Positions 32,090 through 43,879 of a stretch of 64,000 nt of DNA are shown piece after piece (within the stretch, counting starts at the first letter, position 1; each line of letters opens with the position of its first letter). The position numbers and the translations under genes were made by a program. The stretch covers positions 1,550,001-1,614,000 of the forward strand of contig NC_082409.1 in the NCBI RefSeq assembly GCF_004011695.2, given 5' to 3'. Source of the stretch: Ascochyta rabiei. Its lineage: Eukaryota; Ascomycota; Dothideomycetes; Pleosporales; Didymellaceae. The notes below the pieces were generated by a model, which ran no database searches, was not told the DNA's origin, and saw nothing but the letters and a program-made list of their open reading frames with translations.

Positions 32090-33367
32090 TCAAACAAGGA
32101 ATGTCCAAAAGCTTGGGTAGACAAATTCGTCTTCGAAGATGCGCCTGACCTGTTCTAGGACAAATGACTCCACCTTTCCTACGTTCTTGAGCACCTGTTT
32201 ACCGCTGCCTTGACCCCCGATCTCGCTCTCCACTTTGATGTTCTCGAGCAGACCGCCAATCTTCAGTCGCTGCGCAAGGGTTGACCCATGTCCCTGCGAA
32301 TCTGCTTGGAGAGATTCGCGGCCGACCAGCGCATCTGCATCGTCGGGTGAGAGGAAGCAAAAGTGAGCTCTCTTCTTGATGTACGCAAGAATAGCAACAC
32401 CGTCGAATGTAAGCCCAGTGATGTTGAGCTTCAGCGGAATGCCTACGAAGCTTGGCATCGGGTAGTCCAAGAGAATCTCAGCGGTTAATGACATCTTGAT
32501 ATCTCCAGAGTACTGCACATGTGTCACAACCTGAAGGTCTTCGGGGCTTTTCTCCTGCATGCGGGGTGGTGACGCCGATGGGGTTCTTTCGTAGTCTTGC
32601 TGTGAAGATGAGCCAGTGGATTCGGCAAGGGAGTTTCTCCTTTCGTCGTCGTACTTATGCTGCGATGAGGGTCGGGTGCTGGGATCTGGATTCGATTGTG
32701 GCGTCAACGTCAACGAGTTCATTGAAGCAGCATGATGAAGACGCTTGTTGGTTGGTGTCCTAGGCCGACCATAAGGATTGTCAAGCCAGCCCTGGATCTG
32801 TGCACCAGCTACAGCGGCTAAGGGTGTCGTGGCACCAGAGAGACCTGCACTCAAGGGCAGGTGGAAATAGTTGAGGTTGGAAGTACCGCCGGGTATGCCT
32901 GGGGTAGAGACTCGTGGAAACCCTAACTGTTCATTGGGGTGTCGAAACACAGTTGGTCTTCCGTTGAGATAAGATGGCGCTGTGCTTGGTTGTCTGGAAC
33001 TTCGGTCTTCGGTGTGAGAGGCCTCTTTGTTTGCATCTCTCATTCGCCGGTCCTTTGTCGAATGCTTCGGTTGTTGATTAGAGACTTCACCGACGTCATT
33101 CGGGTTATCAACGGCATCAACGGCACCTTCCTCATCAGAGCAGTCCTCGTCTTCTTCGTAGAAATCTGGCAGGGGGTCGCAGATGTCCTTGATCTCGATC
33201 CCTGGAGGCACGCTGCCAAAGTCGAACGAGTGAACATGGACAGAGCGGATGAACCTCGGCAACGTCACCTGTTGAAATCTGTCGTGAATGAACGCACGTA
33301 TCTTTTCTGCGCGAGCGGAGCCATCTGCACCGCCCGTAATCGTGTCCCAGTTGATATTGATTGACAT
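32090..33367 (-). CDS. mdm12: Mdm12, ERMES complex subunit
   Basis: Intronless, 425 aa. The start is chosen at MSININWDTITGG, the standard Mdm12 N-terminus, although the frame has another ATG 12 bases upstream. Then come FIHDRFQQVTLPRFIRSVHVHSFDFGSVPPGIEIKDICDPLPDFYEEDED and, after a disordered insert with acidic and Ser-rich stretches, the second half of the SMP lipid-binding domain (VTHVQYSGDIKMSLTAEILLDYPMPSFVGIPLKLNITGLTFDGVAILAYIKKRAHFCFL). It ends DEFVYPSFWTFLV, the family's typical terminus. Mdm12 bridges Mmm1 and Mdm10/Mdm34 at ER-mitochondria contacts and transfers phospholipid. Residues that define the domain are intact and the length fits filamentous-fungal orthologues. Confidence 0.95.
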   Translation of the reverse strand: MSININWDTITGGADGSARAEKIRAFIHDRFQQVTLPRFIRSVHVHSFDFGSVPPGIEIKDICDPLPDFYEEDEDCSDEEGAVDAVDNPNDVGEVSNQQPKHSTKDRRMRDANKEASHTEDRSSRQPSTAPSYLNGRPTVFRHPNEQLGFPRVSTPGIPGGTSNLNYFHLPLSAGLSGATTPLAAVAGAQIQGWLDNPYGRPRTPTNKRLHHAASMNSLTLTPQSNPDPSTRPSSQHKYDDERRNSLAESTGSSSQQDYERTPSASPPRMQEKSPEDLQVVTHVQYSGDIKMSLTAEILLDYPMPSFVGIPLKLNITGLTFDGVAILAYIKKRAHFCFLSPDDADALVGRESLQADSQGHGSTLAQRLKIGGLLENIKVESEIGGQGSGKQVLKNVGKVESFVLEQVRRIFEDEFVYPSFWTFLV

Positions 33368-36300
33368 TGCTGCAGACACAGCGCGTTGGGTTTAAACGAA
33401 GAAGAAACGCGCCCATCTGTCGCCCAATGGGGCAGCGACCACCGAAGGCAGGAAAATTGACAACCGACTGGCCGACCACAGAGCACCAAGCCCAGCGCTT
33501 GCCCATCGCACCATTCGACAAGGCCCATGTTATGCAACAGATGTGACTATGCACCTATATCTGCATAAACTCCCTGTTCAACATTTTCCTCTCTGCCAAT
33601 GTCGTAACCTGACCCGCGACCTGCACGTGCATCGTGTCTTGACTACGCGGAAGAACGCAGAGCCTGGTGTTATGCGTGAAGTGGTATTATAGAAACGATG
33701 TCTATACCACGGCGCAGCGCAGATGGAGCCGCATTGCGTCTTTGCGTGGCTCTTGTCTCGACGCCCATGCTGCAGATCATCGTTGAAGAACCTACCAGAT
33801 GAGGTAATGTAGATGACTGAGCAAGGGAAAGAGCCTAAGCTCGGGCTCGGCCTGGCGGCAGAAGACGTATGCTGCATTATCCAAACGGCCGTATATTGTT
33901 TCATCGAGCCAATCAGCACTGCCCAACAATTGCAAGCCCTTTCAACTGCACAATCTTCGTTGTGTTAGGCAAGAGAATTCAGTTCACTGTAGATTTACAA
34001 TCAGACTTGTTTACCATTCTCTACAATAGGCATTCCTGAGCACCACGTTCTGTCTACACAGAGGTTGGGAAAGCCTGTCAAAACTGTCAAAACTGCATGA
34101 GGCCGAATCGAGAAGCTTGTGCATATCGACTCCGCATATATCTCATTCTCGGCTACGTGGCGATCATTCCAGTCCTGTATACAACAACCGCCACGCCGCA
34201 GAACCACATGAAAGCCCAAACGCCCTTGCTACTTTAGGCCCAGCCCCGAGAAGGGTGGCTTGAAAAGAAGGGCAATGGCTAGCCTTATTGCTTGGCGTTG
34301 AGGGGCACCGGAAAGGACTGAGAGGCAGGTTCGGCTCGTTCCACTTCGGTACGTAAGGGCGCTGCAAGTTTTTCTCGTCACTCTTCGGACCGAGCTTAAA
34401 ATGCTAGTTACTGCCTGAAGTAGGATGGATGCAACTCATACAGTCTGCATTAGCACGTGAAATCAAGCGACACGTGCCTAACTCGGGTGATGCTGTCAGA
34501 CAAGGTGTTCTGGCCGATGTCAACGAACGACTGGGTTCGCGGTGCCAAAACAGTGGATGCCGGGCGTGGTTTCGGGGTCTTGCTTGTGATGACTGCACTT
34601 GTCGTACACAACCCGGAGGGGCGTGAGTAACATCGGTTGGCGAAAAACGGTGGTGCATACTGTACGGCAGATCAGCTTTGCTTGATTGGTCTTGACTTTA
34701 CATTCCGCGGGTTGGCGCGATGCACAGGCGAGTTCAACGGTCGAGGTATGATGGCGGCCCAGGTCCAGAGCGGTCAAGCTCCTTCTTGGGCGCGCTTGAA
34801 TTAATTGACTTGCTTGGGCTCGAAAGACTTGCTCGTCTCGTGGCTTCCTATAGCTGGAGACGACAGATAAAGATATGGTGATAAAAATGGTGAAGCGGTA
34901 AAGGAAAGGGACTTGTGGCGTCCTCTGTCTGCGCGTAGCGCGACCAAAGAAATTAAGAGAGCCCTATAACCAAGTCGAGGGAAGGAGAACTGTAAAAGTC
35001 ATACAGGGTAGGGAGTGCCACGCAACACCGACCTGTATTCCAAACGCCGGACTCGCAATGTCCAAGGTCCAAGTTGTCCCAAATGCCCATTGAACGCCAA
35101 TACTTTTGTTCCCGTGACGCCGTGAAATGCAGCCTGTGGCTAGAGCGTTAAGCTAGAAGCTCAGTGTACCCAGGAAAAAGACGTCGAGCGACGCATGCAC
35201 GAATGAACAGCGTGCGCAGTGACAACAGACGGTGGTCTGAGTGTCACCGGCCATCATGGGGTATCGCCTGGATAAACGCGGTGGTAGGATGCTGCAGGAG
35301 GGCTTGTCAGACACGTGTGACGCGGGGAAGGGCCGGACGAAGGGTTCGTACCTCTACGGGTCACAGCTATCACACTTCTCGTCGTGCTTGACCGTCTTGA
35401 CATTCGAGACGCCGCAGTTTGCACTTCTTGATGCAGCGCATGGGGCCTCGTCTATCGTCGAGTGGCCGCAGCCGTACTTGTGTACGACCTTTGTGCACAT
35501 GTTGGCGGAAATAGGCGAGGACGCAAGCAAGGCGCGTTGCGTTGCACGGCGGGAGGGGGGGCGCCTTGTGCGGGCGGCGCTGAGGGTCGTGGGAGGAGGA
35601 CAGCGGGGGTGGAGTGGAGGGGGGGCGCGCCGATTGGTGGGACAGCAGCAGGACCGCAGGGGAGCTCCTTCTGAGTTGGTCGCAGACGGAAGGCACCCGT
35701 GGGCGCTGGGACAGGACAGTGACGGAGCTCGGCTCGACGAAATGGAGAAATGGAGAATTGGAGAATTGGTGGATGCTTGGGTGCTGGCGGGTGCTGGCGT
35801 GTGCTGGCGGGCGGCTGGTGGGCGGCTGGTGGGTGCTGGCGGGCGTCTGGCGGGCGTCTGGCAGGAGATGGGATGGGAACTTCAAGAAGGGCAAGCAGCG
35901 GGATGTGGAGCAGCAAGTCAAGGTAGCTCGCCAGCTAAATGGGCAGCCGAGCAGAGCAATGACAACAGAAGCGTGCCGGGAGAGGATGGTACGATCGTTC
36001 CAAAGGGGGCAGCCGGGGCAGCAGGAGAGTTTTATAAGACAAACATCGCAGCGTGCCGGACTGACGGTACCTCTGGACAGACGTTAGATTACTGCCGCTG
36101 CCCGTTTGCAACGAGAGTGCGACAGTCGTGTACAGCCGTTGGCTCCGTCCGGAAAGGCAAGGACTGAGGTACATAGCGGAGCCTTAGCCTTTCACGCCTA
36201 TGCAGCAGGGATCGCAGCCGGCCAGGGTCACCCTGCCTGCGCAACAGCGTCTGCTGCACGCCCACGCTGCCCAATCGCAGTATCTGGACGGCGAGAGACC

Positions 36301-38820
36301 CTCTGTCTTTCGACGTCCGCCGTGCTGCGCGCTGCTTGCTGCTCCCTCGTACCGCGTCCGCGCCCCTCGCTCGCAGCGAACCTCGACCGTCGCCGTCAGG
36401 GTGACCGCAGGGTCTGCTGAGCACGGCGCCATTCGAGCAGGAAACAGCCGGTGCGCCAGTGAGCGGCACTCACAACGACGGGGGATTTCAAATTGGCGCT
36501 GCCGCGCACAATCATCTCTCTAGCCCATTGCATGGCGGTCCGCGCTTGATACGAATACTAACACTGAGACTGATACTGACGGCCTTGAGCGCCCCCAACA
36601 TTACCCGGGCTGGCAGACGCTATGCCGCCCTCTAGCACGCAGATCAAGCGGACGAAAGCTCGCCCACCCGTGAGTCCTGTCGCGCAGGCTGGTGGACCAG
36701 CTCTTGCCGGCACCAGACGGCAGGGCTGATGAAGTGGTGAATCGCTGAATCGGTGCATTGTACCATACAGTACTGTCCAGCAAACGCTGTGGAAGCGTAT
36801 ACTGCAACGGCTTCGTGGAGCTAGCCCCAAGGCGCCCTGGCTTGGACAACGGCCAGCGGCCGTTCGCTGCTCACTCCAATCATGCATCTCTGTCTGCTTC
36901 CCACGCCGTCTAAGCGAACTCTGAGGCGTGTGCTCCTGCATATCTACTCCGCACTGCGGCTCCAACTGCTTCATCAAATATGTGGAGGGGTGAAGGCGCC
37001 ACAGTCGAAGCGTTACTCGTCCGGCTGATGATGGAGCACACCCTGGTCCCCTCACACATGGCACCCCGGTCGCTGCAGCGCTCTCTCGTCAAACATGAGA
37101 AACATCCTTCGAATAGAAGGACCCATCACACTGATGTGTTGTGGCAGCTTCGTTGTGTCAACAAAGCCGGGTGCAACATTGACGGCCATAAGGGCTGTCC
37201 TTGCATGGGCTCTGCGCACGGTCTAGGGCAGTCGCATGCAGACTGACGACGTGCGAAGCGTGACGACAATCTCCAGAATCCCTCTTGATGGGGCAGCCTC
37301 TGAGCAAACACCAAGACGGAGTACGCAAAGGCCAGGTCGATTCTTGCCGACATCTCAGCACGGAGTGAAGCTGAAATGCAATCACATCTGACGGCCGCAA
37401 CAGCAATTGTTTGGATGACGGCATCGTCACAAGCCTGCCAATTGGTATGTATACATTCAGGTTGCATACTCACCATCATCGACGTTGCATGCTGTCGACC
37501 AAACAGAACGGGCTGACGTGTCTGCTGGACGGCTCCACCTCCCAAAGGTCAAAGCGCATGCGGCAGGAAGGAGAAGGGTCATCTGCGCCAATCTCATGTC
37601 TTAAAAACACTTTGTGGGCGTATTCTGATGAGATACAAACGCAGCTCGGCATACGCTGTGTCGCCTGTCACTTCTCGCTTCACGTACCTCAACGGCGGCA
37701 GGGGTATCAGACCACTTCTCAAAGCGCTCTAGCTCTTCGGCCCGGCGTGACACGAGCAGCTAGGACGCAGAAGTCTCGCGCCGTCGACGACGAAAAAGCA
37801 ACACCCGCACTCTCGCGTTGACGCACGTCGCAAAGCCGAAGACGGCGCATAACGAGCATCACCGGGGCATTCGCCGCAAGCCATCGAAAGCACGGCGCGG
37901 TAGCTATAAAACGATCAACAGAACGACCCTGGTTTTGCATCCAAGTCCATCTGATGGCTCATCTTTCAGCTGTGTTGCAAGGTTTCCCAATGCTAGAAGA
38001 GCTGGTTCGACAAGCTGCATATCCCTCAATGTTTGGCTTGAAGTTGATGTTTCTGCCTGAGTCTGCTTGTCCGTAGTCTGGTCTCGGTTCATTGTTGTTC
38101 AGAACTAGTGGTTGATGGTTGATCTTCAAACATCAAGTTCGCACAACGATGTGCTAAGCTAAAACAAGAATGCCCTTGTTCGACTTTGCAAATGAAGAAG
38201 CCCCTGATATGGATTCTGGACCGGAAGCTACTCCGATGATCCGATCTTACAGCGAGCAAGGTATTCGGTTCTTTTACGGAGACACCGCATAGCTGGCTCG
38301 AATTTGTCACCTGCTCCTGGTCAACTCGGTCCGTAGAAGAGATTGTCGACGGCAACGCCTCCGTAACACCTGTAGACGACCCATTAAGTCTAAAAATGAT
38401 GGCACTTCTCCAAAACCATCGTAGGCTGGTGGCCGGAGATGCCGGGTCTTCACTGCGGTCTAACAAGCATGTGTTCAGCTGAAAAGAGAACACTTTTCGA
38501 GCTATCACTGACACTGACCAGATGTTCAGCATGATGCTAGAGGATCATCCTTGATATAGTTTTAAACGGTCTGGCACTAGCTAACTCAAATGTGACCTCC
38601 CCGTGCTTCCAATCAATAGTCATGATCGCAGTTACGGCTTTCCATGTCTAGACCTTGGCTTGCACGGTTAGGCTTGCGTCTCTGCAACTTCACACAGCAG
38701 TAAAAAGGCTGCACTTCTCGCTGGGGGTGAAAGTGGACAAAGGCTTACAAGCAGAGGCTACGCATCAGAAGATGTAAGCTTTGTCGACTCGTCGATCTGC
38801 AGATCTACCTCGATGTACAG
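33368..38820. other. 5.4 kb gene-poor region left of the transposon
   Basis: No frame here shows a recognisable domain, signal peptide or sensible splice pattern. The longest, 35241-36167 (+), is largely the translation of a G-rich minisatellite at about 35775-35870. Base composition is ordinary rather than AT-rich, so this is not a simple repeat-induced-mutation block. It may contain mdm12 promoter sequence, non-coding RNA or decayed genes; I cannot tell which. Confidence 0.5.
35775..35870. repeat. G-rich minisatellite (ggtgctggcgg / gcgtctggcgg units)
   Basis: About ten short units of 10-12 bp, alternating ggtgctggcg, gcggctggtgg and gcgtctggcgg, run almost without a break. G-rich on the plus strand; quadruplex formation is conceivable. 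Confidence 0.7.
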
Positions 38821-38829
38821 TTTCAAAGA
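38821..38829. repeat. Left target-site duplication of the transposon
   Basis: The 9 bases tttcaaaga directly before the left inverted repeat recur at 42257-42265 directly after the right one. A 9 bp duplication is the usual size for Mutator-like elements. Confidence 0.88.
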
Positions 38830-38879
38830 GGGAGTTGTTAACGTGCACCCCCATATATGGTAACGTACGCCCCCATAAG
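38830..38879. repeat. Left terminal inverted repeat of the MULE
   Basis: 50 bp beginning gggagttgttaacgtgcacc and ending gcccccataag; identical over all 50 positions to the reverse complement of 42207-42256. It contains two related 18 bp segments (38838-38855 and 38860-38877) in direct orientation, 22 bp apart, differing at three positions. Confidence 0.95.
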
Positions 38880-39016
38880 CCTATGTGGGCTAGATTCGGC
38901 TGCAAGGCAGCCAGGGACCCCGGCACATCTGTATTGTATGGTATTGCCACCAAGCCCAGACGCGCACGCGTCGTTGTTTACCTGCCGATCGCGATCCTAG
39001 TCATCCTTAATGCATG

Positions 39017-41972
39017 TTAGTGTAGGTGAGTCGATTTTTGACGCCAATTTTGATGACTATCTATCTGCCCGTTGGGTTGATTTGACTGCCCTGCCCAGCC
39101 ATAGCTCCGCGCTGGCACTGCAAATCTGAAGCTATCGTCGTAGTCAACTACGTTGTTTATGGTGTTGTTGATGGTGATAGACGTCGCTGGCGGCGGCGGC
39201 GGCGGCGGCGGCGCCCAGTACTGCGTTTGATCTGCCAATTGTCGCGATGGGTGCTGAAAGTAGCTGCCCAGAGGCGCTATCTGCGCGTTGTTGTGAGGTT
39301 GTTGGGGCAGGTAGAGAGGATTGTAAGCCATCGGTGGCAGCGGTTGATGGCTTGGGTGCCCATACGACGGCGGAGGCGTTGCAAAGTGAGGTTGCTGCCG
39401 CGGCGGCTGGCGAGGCGTTGGCGATGGATGAGGTTGCTGCCGCGGCGGCTGGCGAGGCGCTGGCGATGGATTTACTGGTTGTGAGCTGATTACTATGAGA
39501 TTCTCAGCAGGTATTGCTTGTACTAGGTCCATCCAGCGCGGCATCAGCGCCTGGGTTAGCGCTGAGGCACTGGGTATATTGCCATCAAGCCGCTTAAATA
39601 GCGATGGATCGCGACGATTACCTCGTCTGCCTGAGCCAGCTGTGTGGCGGCGAGCCTTGTTGCGTTTTTGACGCTTAACACAAGGCTCTAGAGGTCTTAA
39701 TAGCAGCAGAATTGTTGCAGATTGTGTTGTTATAGATTGTAAGCGATCAACCCACTAGTGTAGGTCAAAATCGCTGGGTTGTAGCAAGCCCGATCGCTCT
39801 AATATTGCAGCAAGCCTGTGCCAATAAGGCATGCCAAGCGACTGTGTATAAGTGCCTGTATAGGGCTTCAATTAGTGATTTATAGAGTCGCAGAGTCGCA
39901 GATTATTGCAGGCAAGAGAGTACTGTTTTGCTGTTAAAGCCAGCGCATGGCGAGTAATCTGAGTAACAACGCCAGCAAAGATAGGGTGCTAGCAATTAGC
40001 TCAGATACCTCAATTCTGTATAGAATTAAGGTAGTTAAGGTGCTCTAATTGCTCTGTGTATAATAATTTAAGCTTATAAAACAACTAAAGTACGTTAGCA
40101 GTGCTGCTATTAAGCCATAATTTAATAACCTAGTGTGCTCCTTTAACCTTGCTTGTTGCAAGGAGGTCATAATAGAGGTTCTGGTTTACCTAGTAGTTAA
40201 CAAGCTTGTCTTTGTAGTAGCTAAACTAGTATCGATCGAGGTACCTATAGGCGGCTGGGGAGAGTTTTTTAATAGCAGTAAAGTTAAGCTTATATTCCTC
40301 CTCTGTTTTTAAGTATAGAGTCTTGTAATAGAGCTCTGTAAACGTCAGCGTACTCTCTATATCTACCCATCTTGTCCCTTCACAACAACAGCCAAACTGA
40401 GTTGTTAAGACCTGCCTAACGTAGCTAAGGACGTCCTTGTTCATGTGCCATCTACACATAACAATCTTAGGCCAATTAAACACTAAATTAAGCGCGTTAA
40501 TAGCAGCTAGGTTGTTGTCTGTAATAAACAGGCGTATATTAATACCCTCTGCGTTAAACAGCTCGTGTAACTAGTTAAAAACCTATTAAAATGCTAGCTT
40601 ATCCTTTTAACGCATAAGGACAACCCTAAGGTAGTTTGTACAATTGTTGCTGTTTAAGCCTACTAAATTAAGCATTAGCATGCTGTATTTGTTTGTCTTA
40701 AAGGTGCAGTCGAAGAGGAGGACGTCTAGTGACTTCTTAAAGTTTGTAAGGCATTCAGGGGCAATTATAAGGAGAAATTTAATATGTTATTGCGCGTTAA
40801 CCTCTATTCTAATATATTGTTAGTTGTTTTTGGCCTGTACAGTAACTGTGCGGAGTCCGTGCAGCAACTGTGCGCGCGCAATCTAGCCAATTAGAGGCCA
40901 CCGTTTCAATATTAGATCCTTAACACTATAGAAATATTGTAAGATTGCACATACTAATGCCACCACCCACACTTGTCCATCTCTAGCACCAACTGCTCTA
41001 CCTTTGTTTTTATGCCTAGCTTCATCCTTAAGGCCTTCTGATACTTGTTGCGGACGTCTTGCCGTGTCCAACTTTGTCCTAGAAATGCTGCCTTAATCGC
41101 GCTGAGGGCGGGTGCAGCCCCTCTAGAGCTCTGGATAATAGAGACAACAGTCACCCGCTCCTTGTTAGTAAGCTCTCTTGTCTCTCTTCTGTTCTAAGCA
41201 AAGACAAACCTGTCCTTAACAGGAGGATGGTTGTGTATACACAATTTGCGCTCTTCTATGTATAGGACTCTCTAAACTAACGTCTCTAGGTTTCCGCCAT
41301 CATCAGCAGCCAGCCAAAACGCCATTGGACAGTCAGTACGCGTGCTAGCAGCTCTGCAACGCTTAACTGCACTGTTACTATTATTAACTCTCTTTGATAG
41401 TATCTTACGTCGCCCAGCGTTGCTGCAAGCCATCTGTAGACGGTAACGTCCTCCTCTTAACTATTTATTACGCCTATATAAGACACTGTAGTCCTTCGCC
41501 CATTAAAGCACTGCAGCTTCTGCGTTATCTAGGGTCTTGTACGAGGCCTCTAGAGGCGGCTTATAGTCTTAGAGTTTGTACAGAGTGTTATCCCACAACC
41601 TATCAAGGTCTACTTTAGTAACTAGTAGGTTGCGGCGTTAACGTTTTTAAGCTCTATAGGCGCGTCAACGGACCGTGCGACCAGGTACAATATCTCCAGC
41701 GTTGTTGTGATCGCTAGGAGTCTCTGACCTGTCCTCTTCTTCACCCAACGCGTCGCTAACAGCAGTACTCTCTCCAGCAACACTAGACGCTGGTGTTGCT
41801 GGCCGTGACAGCCGCGAGACGACAGAATCCTCATCCAAAACACCCCAATTGCCAGGGGACGGCAATCGCGACGGCGAGTACAATTGTGCGCCCTGGGCCG
41901 CTGGCGGCAGCAACAACGACAACAACAACAGAGGCATAGCAATAGCGTTAATAATAACAACAACAACAACAA
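39017..41972 (-). pseudogene. Broken MULE transposase gene
   Basis: Read right to left. The N-terminal part is at ~41,940-41,620 (GNWGVLDEDSVVSRLSRPATP, later LVKVDLDRLWDNTLYKL), with a frame change near 41,665. A FAR1/zinc-binding-like segment follows at ~41,370-40,970 (RCRAASTRTDCPMAFW, RKLCIHNHPPV, WTRQDVRNKYQKALR). A MULE catalytic-domain fragment is at 40,226-40,483 (FNWPKIVMCRWHMNKDV, where the Cys-x-Trp-His context is typical). The C-terminal Pro/Gln-rich domain is at 39,017-39,544, with a duplicated 14-residue PSPTPRQPPRQQPH unit. In-frame stops occur throughout the middle. The gene cannot make a full transposase as it stands. Confidence 0.85.
39388..39471. repeat. Two copies of a 42 bp tandem repeat in the transposase C-terminus
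   Basis: Units 39388-39429 and 39430-39471 differ at one base and encode a 14-residue Pro/Gln/Arg-rich unit on the minus strand. Confidence 0.88.
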
Positions 41973-42050
41973 GATAGAGATAGCAATAGAGATAGCAATA
42001 GCGTTAATAATAACAACAACAAGATAGAGATAGAGATAGAGATGGCTGAC
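41945..42050. repeat. Internal duplication and aac/gatagA microsatellites
   Basis: The string gcgttaataataacaacaac followed by aagatagagatag occurs at about 41945-41983 and again at 42001-42033, with (gatagA)n between and after. It lies at the 5' end of the transposase gene. Confidence 0.8.
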
Positions 42051-42206
42051 GCGTTAATAAGGCCTCAGATAAGGCGTTAAACGTTGCGTTAAGCGTCACA
42101 AAAGTTATGTAAGACGTATCACCTTTAGCAAAACGCTCTAACAGCTATATTTGTATAGTAATTAAGCTATTTCGGGCACTTAGGCGAGGCGGCGCGTCTT
42201 AGCTGC

Positions 42207-42256
42207 CTTATGGGGGCGTACGTTACCATATATGGGGGTGCACGTTAACAACTCCC
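42207..42256. repeat. Right terminal inverted repeat of the MULE
   Basis: Perfect 50 bp inverted copy of 38830-38879. The very next inner base differs from the left end, so the repeat stops exactly at 50 bp. Confidence 0.95.
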
Positions 42257-42265
42257 TTTCAAAGA
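42257..42265. repeat. Right target-site duplication of the transposon
   Basis: tttcaaaga, identical to 38821-38829. Confidence 0.88.
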
Positions 42266-43879
42266 GATGAGCGGTCTTCCTGGGACCAATCAAGCTGCAA
42301 TCTATGAACAGATAGCTGCTGGTTTTGCAGCCATTCTGTTGTGATGATCTGTGTATCTTGTGAAGGTCGATCTGTCCCCTTGGCCACATCTCAATACCTT
42401 TTAACCGGTCTGATCGTCTGAGTTCCAGTTTTTGTACATTTGATCGGTGCGACATAAGCTGCCGAGTCACCGAACTCAATCGTCGCTGCACTACGGATGC
42501 ATGACCAAACGCGCGCTGCAGCTCGCGGATGCATGCAGGCCGCTACCGCGCCACATCGTACCATGTTAAGCTATCGAAACAGCGTGTTGTTGATAACGCG
42601 TCGATGAAGCACGGTCTACAACAAACGTTACAGCGAACGTGAGGACTCTAAAAACCACATCCTTCGCACACAAACGTGGATCACTGTGCCTAAAACAAGC
42701 GTTCGCAAGGCCCACGATTCTATCGTTGGATCCAGAATCACTGCCATTCGAAAGACAAGTCGGAAATGAATCCCGGCCAATGGGAGGCTGCTGCTGGAAT
42801 ATGTTCCTCTTTCAGCCATCGGCTCTTACACGGTACACCGGCGGGCATTTGCCTATCCCATCTGGATTTGAAGTGCAAGCATCAAAGTTAATATCGCGAA
42901 ATATCGCAGTAGACACGGGCTGTGTGTGGCATCCAATGTGGCTGCATCTGCTCCAGTTGCCGAACGGCTACGGGCTTAGGCTTTACATCAGTGAGCCCTC
43001 CGCGGCGACACGGGTGGCTAACGGCTTTTAGGCGATTGACTAAGACGTACGGCAAGGCTGCTCACACTCTAGCAGTACGAAGATCAGGTGGTGAAAGACG
43101 GAGCGAGGCGTTCGTGGCTAACATTCTCCGGTCTGCAACAACATGATACGTTCTCTAGCGACCGCTTCTTCGATTGGTGAGCAATAAGTACAGCCACGTG
43201 ACGCTTCGCCCGCATTTCCACCTCGGCTCGATGTGTATGCACGGCCGTTGCGCACCTCCCATACATAGGATTTAGAGAAGAGTTGCGAGAGGCCACCTAC
43301 CGCTTGTACACCGATTTTATTCCTATCTGCTTTTTCCTCGTGCAAATGTATTTGGGTGGGTAAACCAAGACGCGGTTTGCAGATCGAGATCTGACGTCAG
43401 AGGGTTGGTTACCTATGTTCTCAAGACTGACACATCAGCGCGCCCGCAACGTACGGCCAGCCTGTCACAACTCGGCATTGGCGCGGGAGATGGAGAGAGC
43501 TACATCTGGCGGGTTTTAGCGATTATCCAGCACGAGGAATCCAGATCCCACTCGGAAACGCGATATGACCATGCGGCAATAACTGTAGCCATGTCGGCGT
43601 CGTTCGGCAGTCGGATCAACATGGGATTCTGAGATTTCGCCAAATGGGCGATAGCTTTGACATCACGTAGAATGCCATTGGCTATCTGAAGCTGTTCACC
43701 CCGTTTGTGCGTTGCATAAACACGGCGTAAAAGCTCGAAACAGTGGGGGTTGACCGGCAGGTGTATCGAAAAAACGTCGTTATGACGTTTGTAAACACAA
43801 CATTCCCATGCGCCACTGCCTTACCACTCTTAAAGACCATACTTCCTTGGAACGTCCCACGCTCCTCTGGGATATCACA
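42266..43879. other. Intergenic region right of the transposon, catalase promoter
   Basis: About 1.6 kb without a recognised gene. Frames up to ~130 codons occur (42639-43031) but have no domain. The last few hundred bases should be the catalase promoter. Confidence 0.5.

Larger units (their letters stand above)
38830..42256 (-). mobile_element. Mutator-like (MULE) DNA transposon, inactive
   Basis: A 3,427 bp element bounded by perfect 50 bp inverted repeats and 9 bp direct target duplications. The interior encodes, on the minus strand, remains of a MULE transposase (a FAR1-like N-terminal region, catalytic-domain fragment and Pro/Gln-rich C-terminus) interrupted by many stop codons and at least one frameshift. 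The middle (about 39,700-41,600) is strongly enriched in taa, tta and TpA, as expected after repeat-induced point mutation, while the ends are GC-normal. The intact ends mean it could still be moved by a transposase from elsewhere. Classification rests on TSD size, TIR and the domain fragment together. Confidence 0.9.

Noticed and set aside
35241..36167. 308-codon open frame (+)
   Set aside because: More than a third is the translation of a G-rich minisatellite. There is no domain, no signal peptide and no conserved-looking block.
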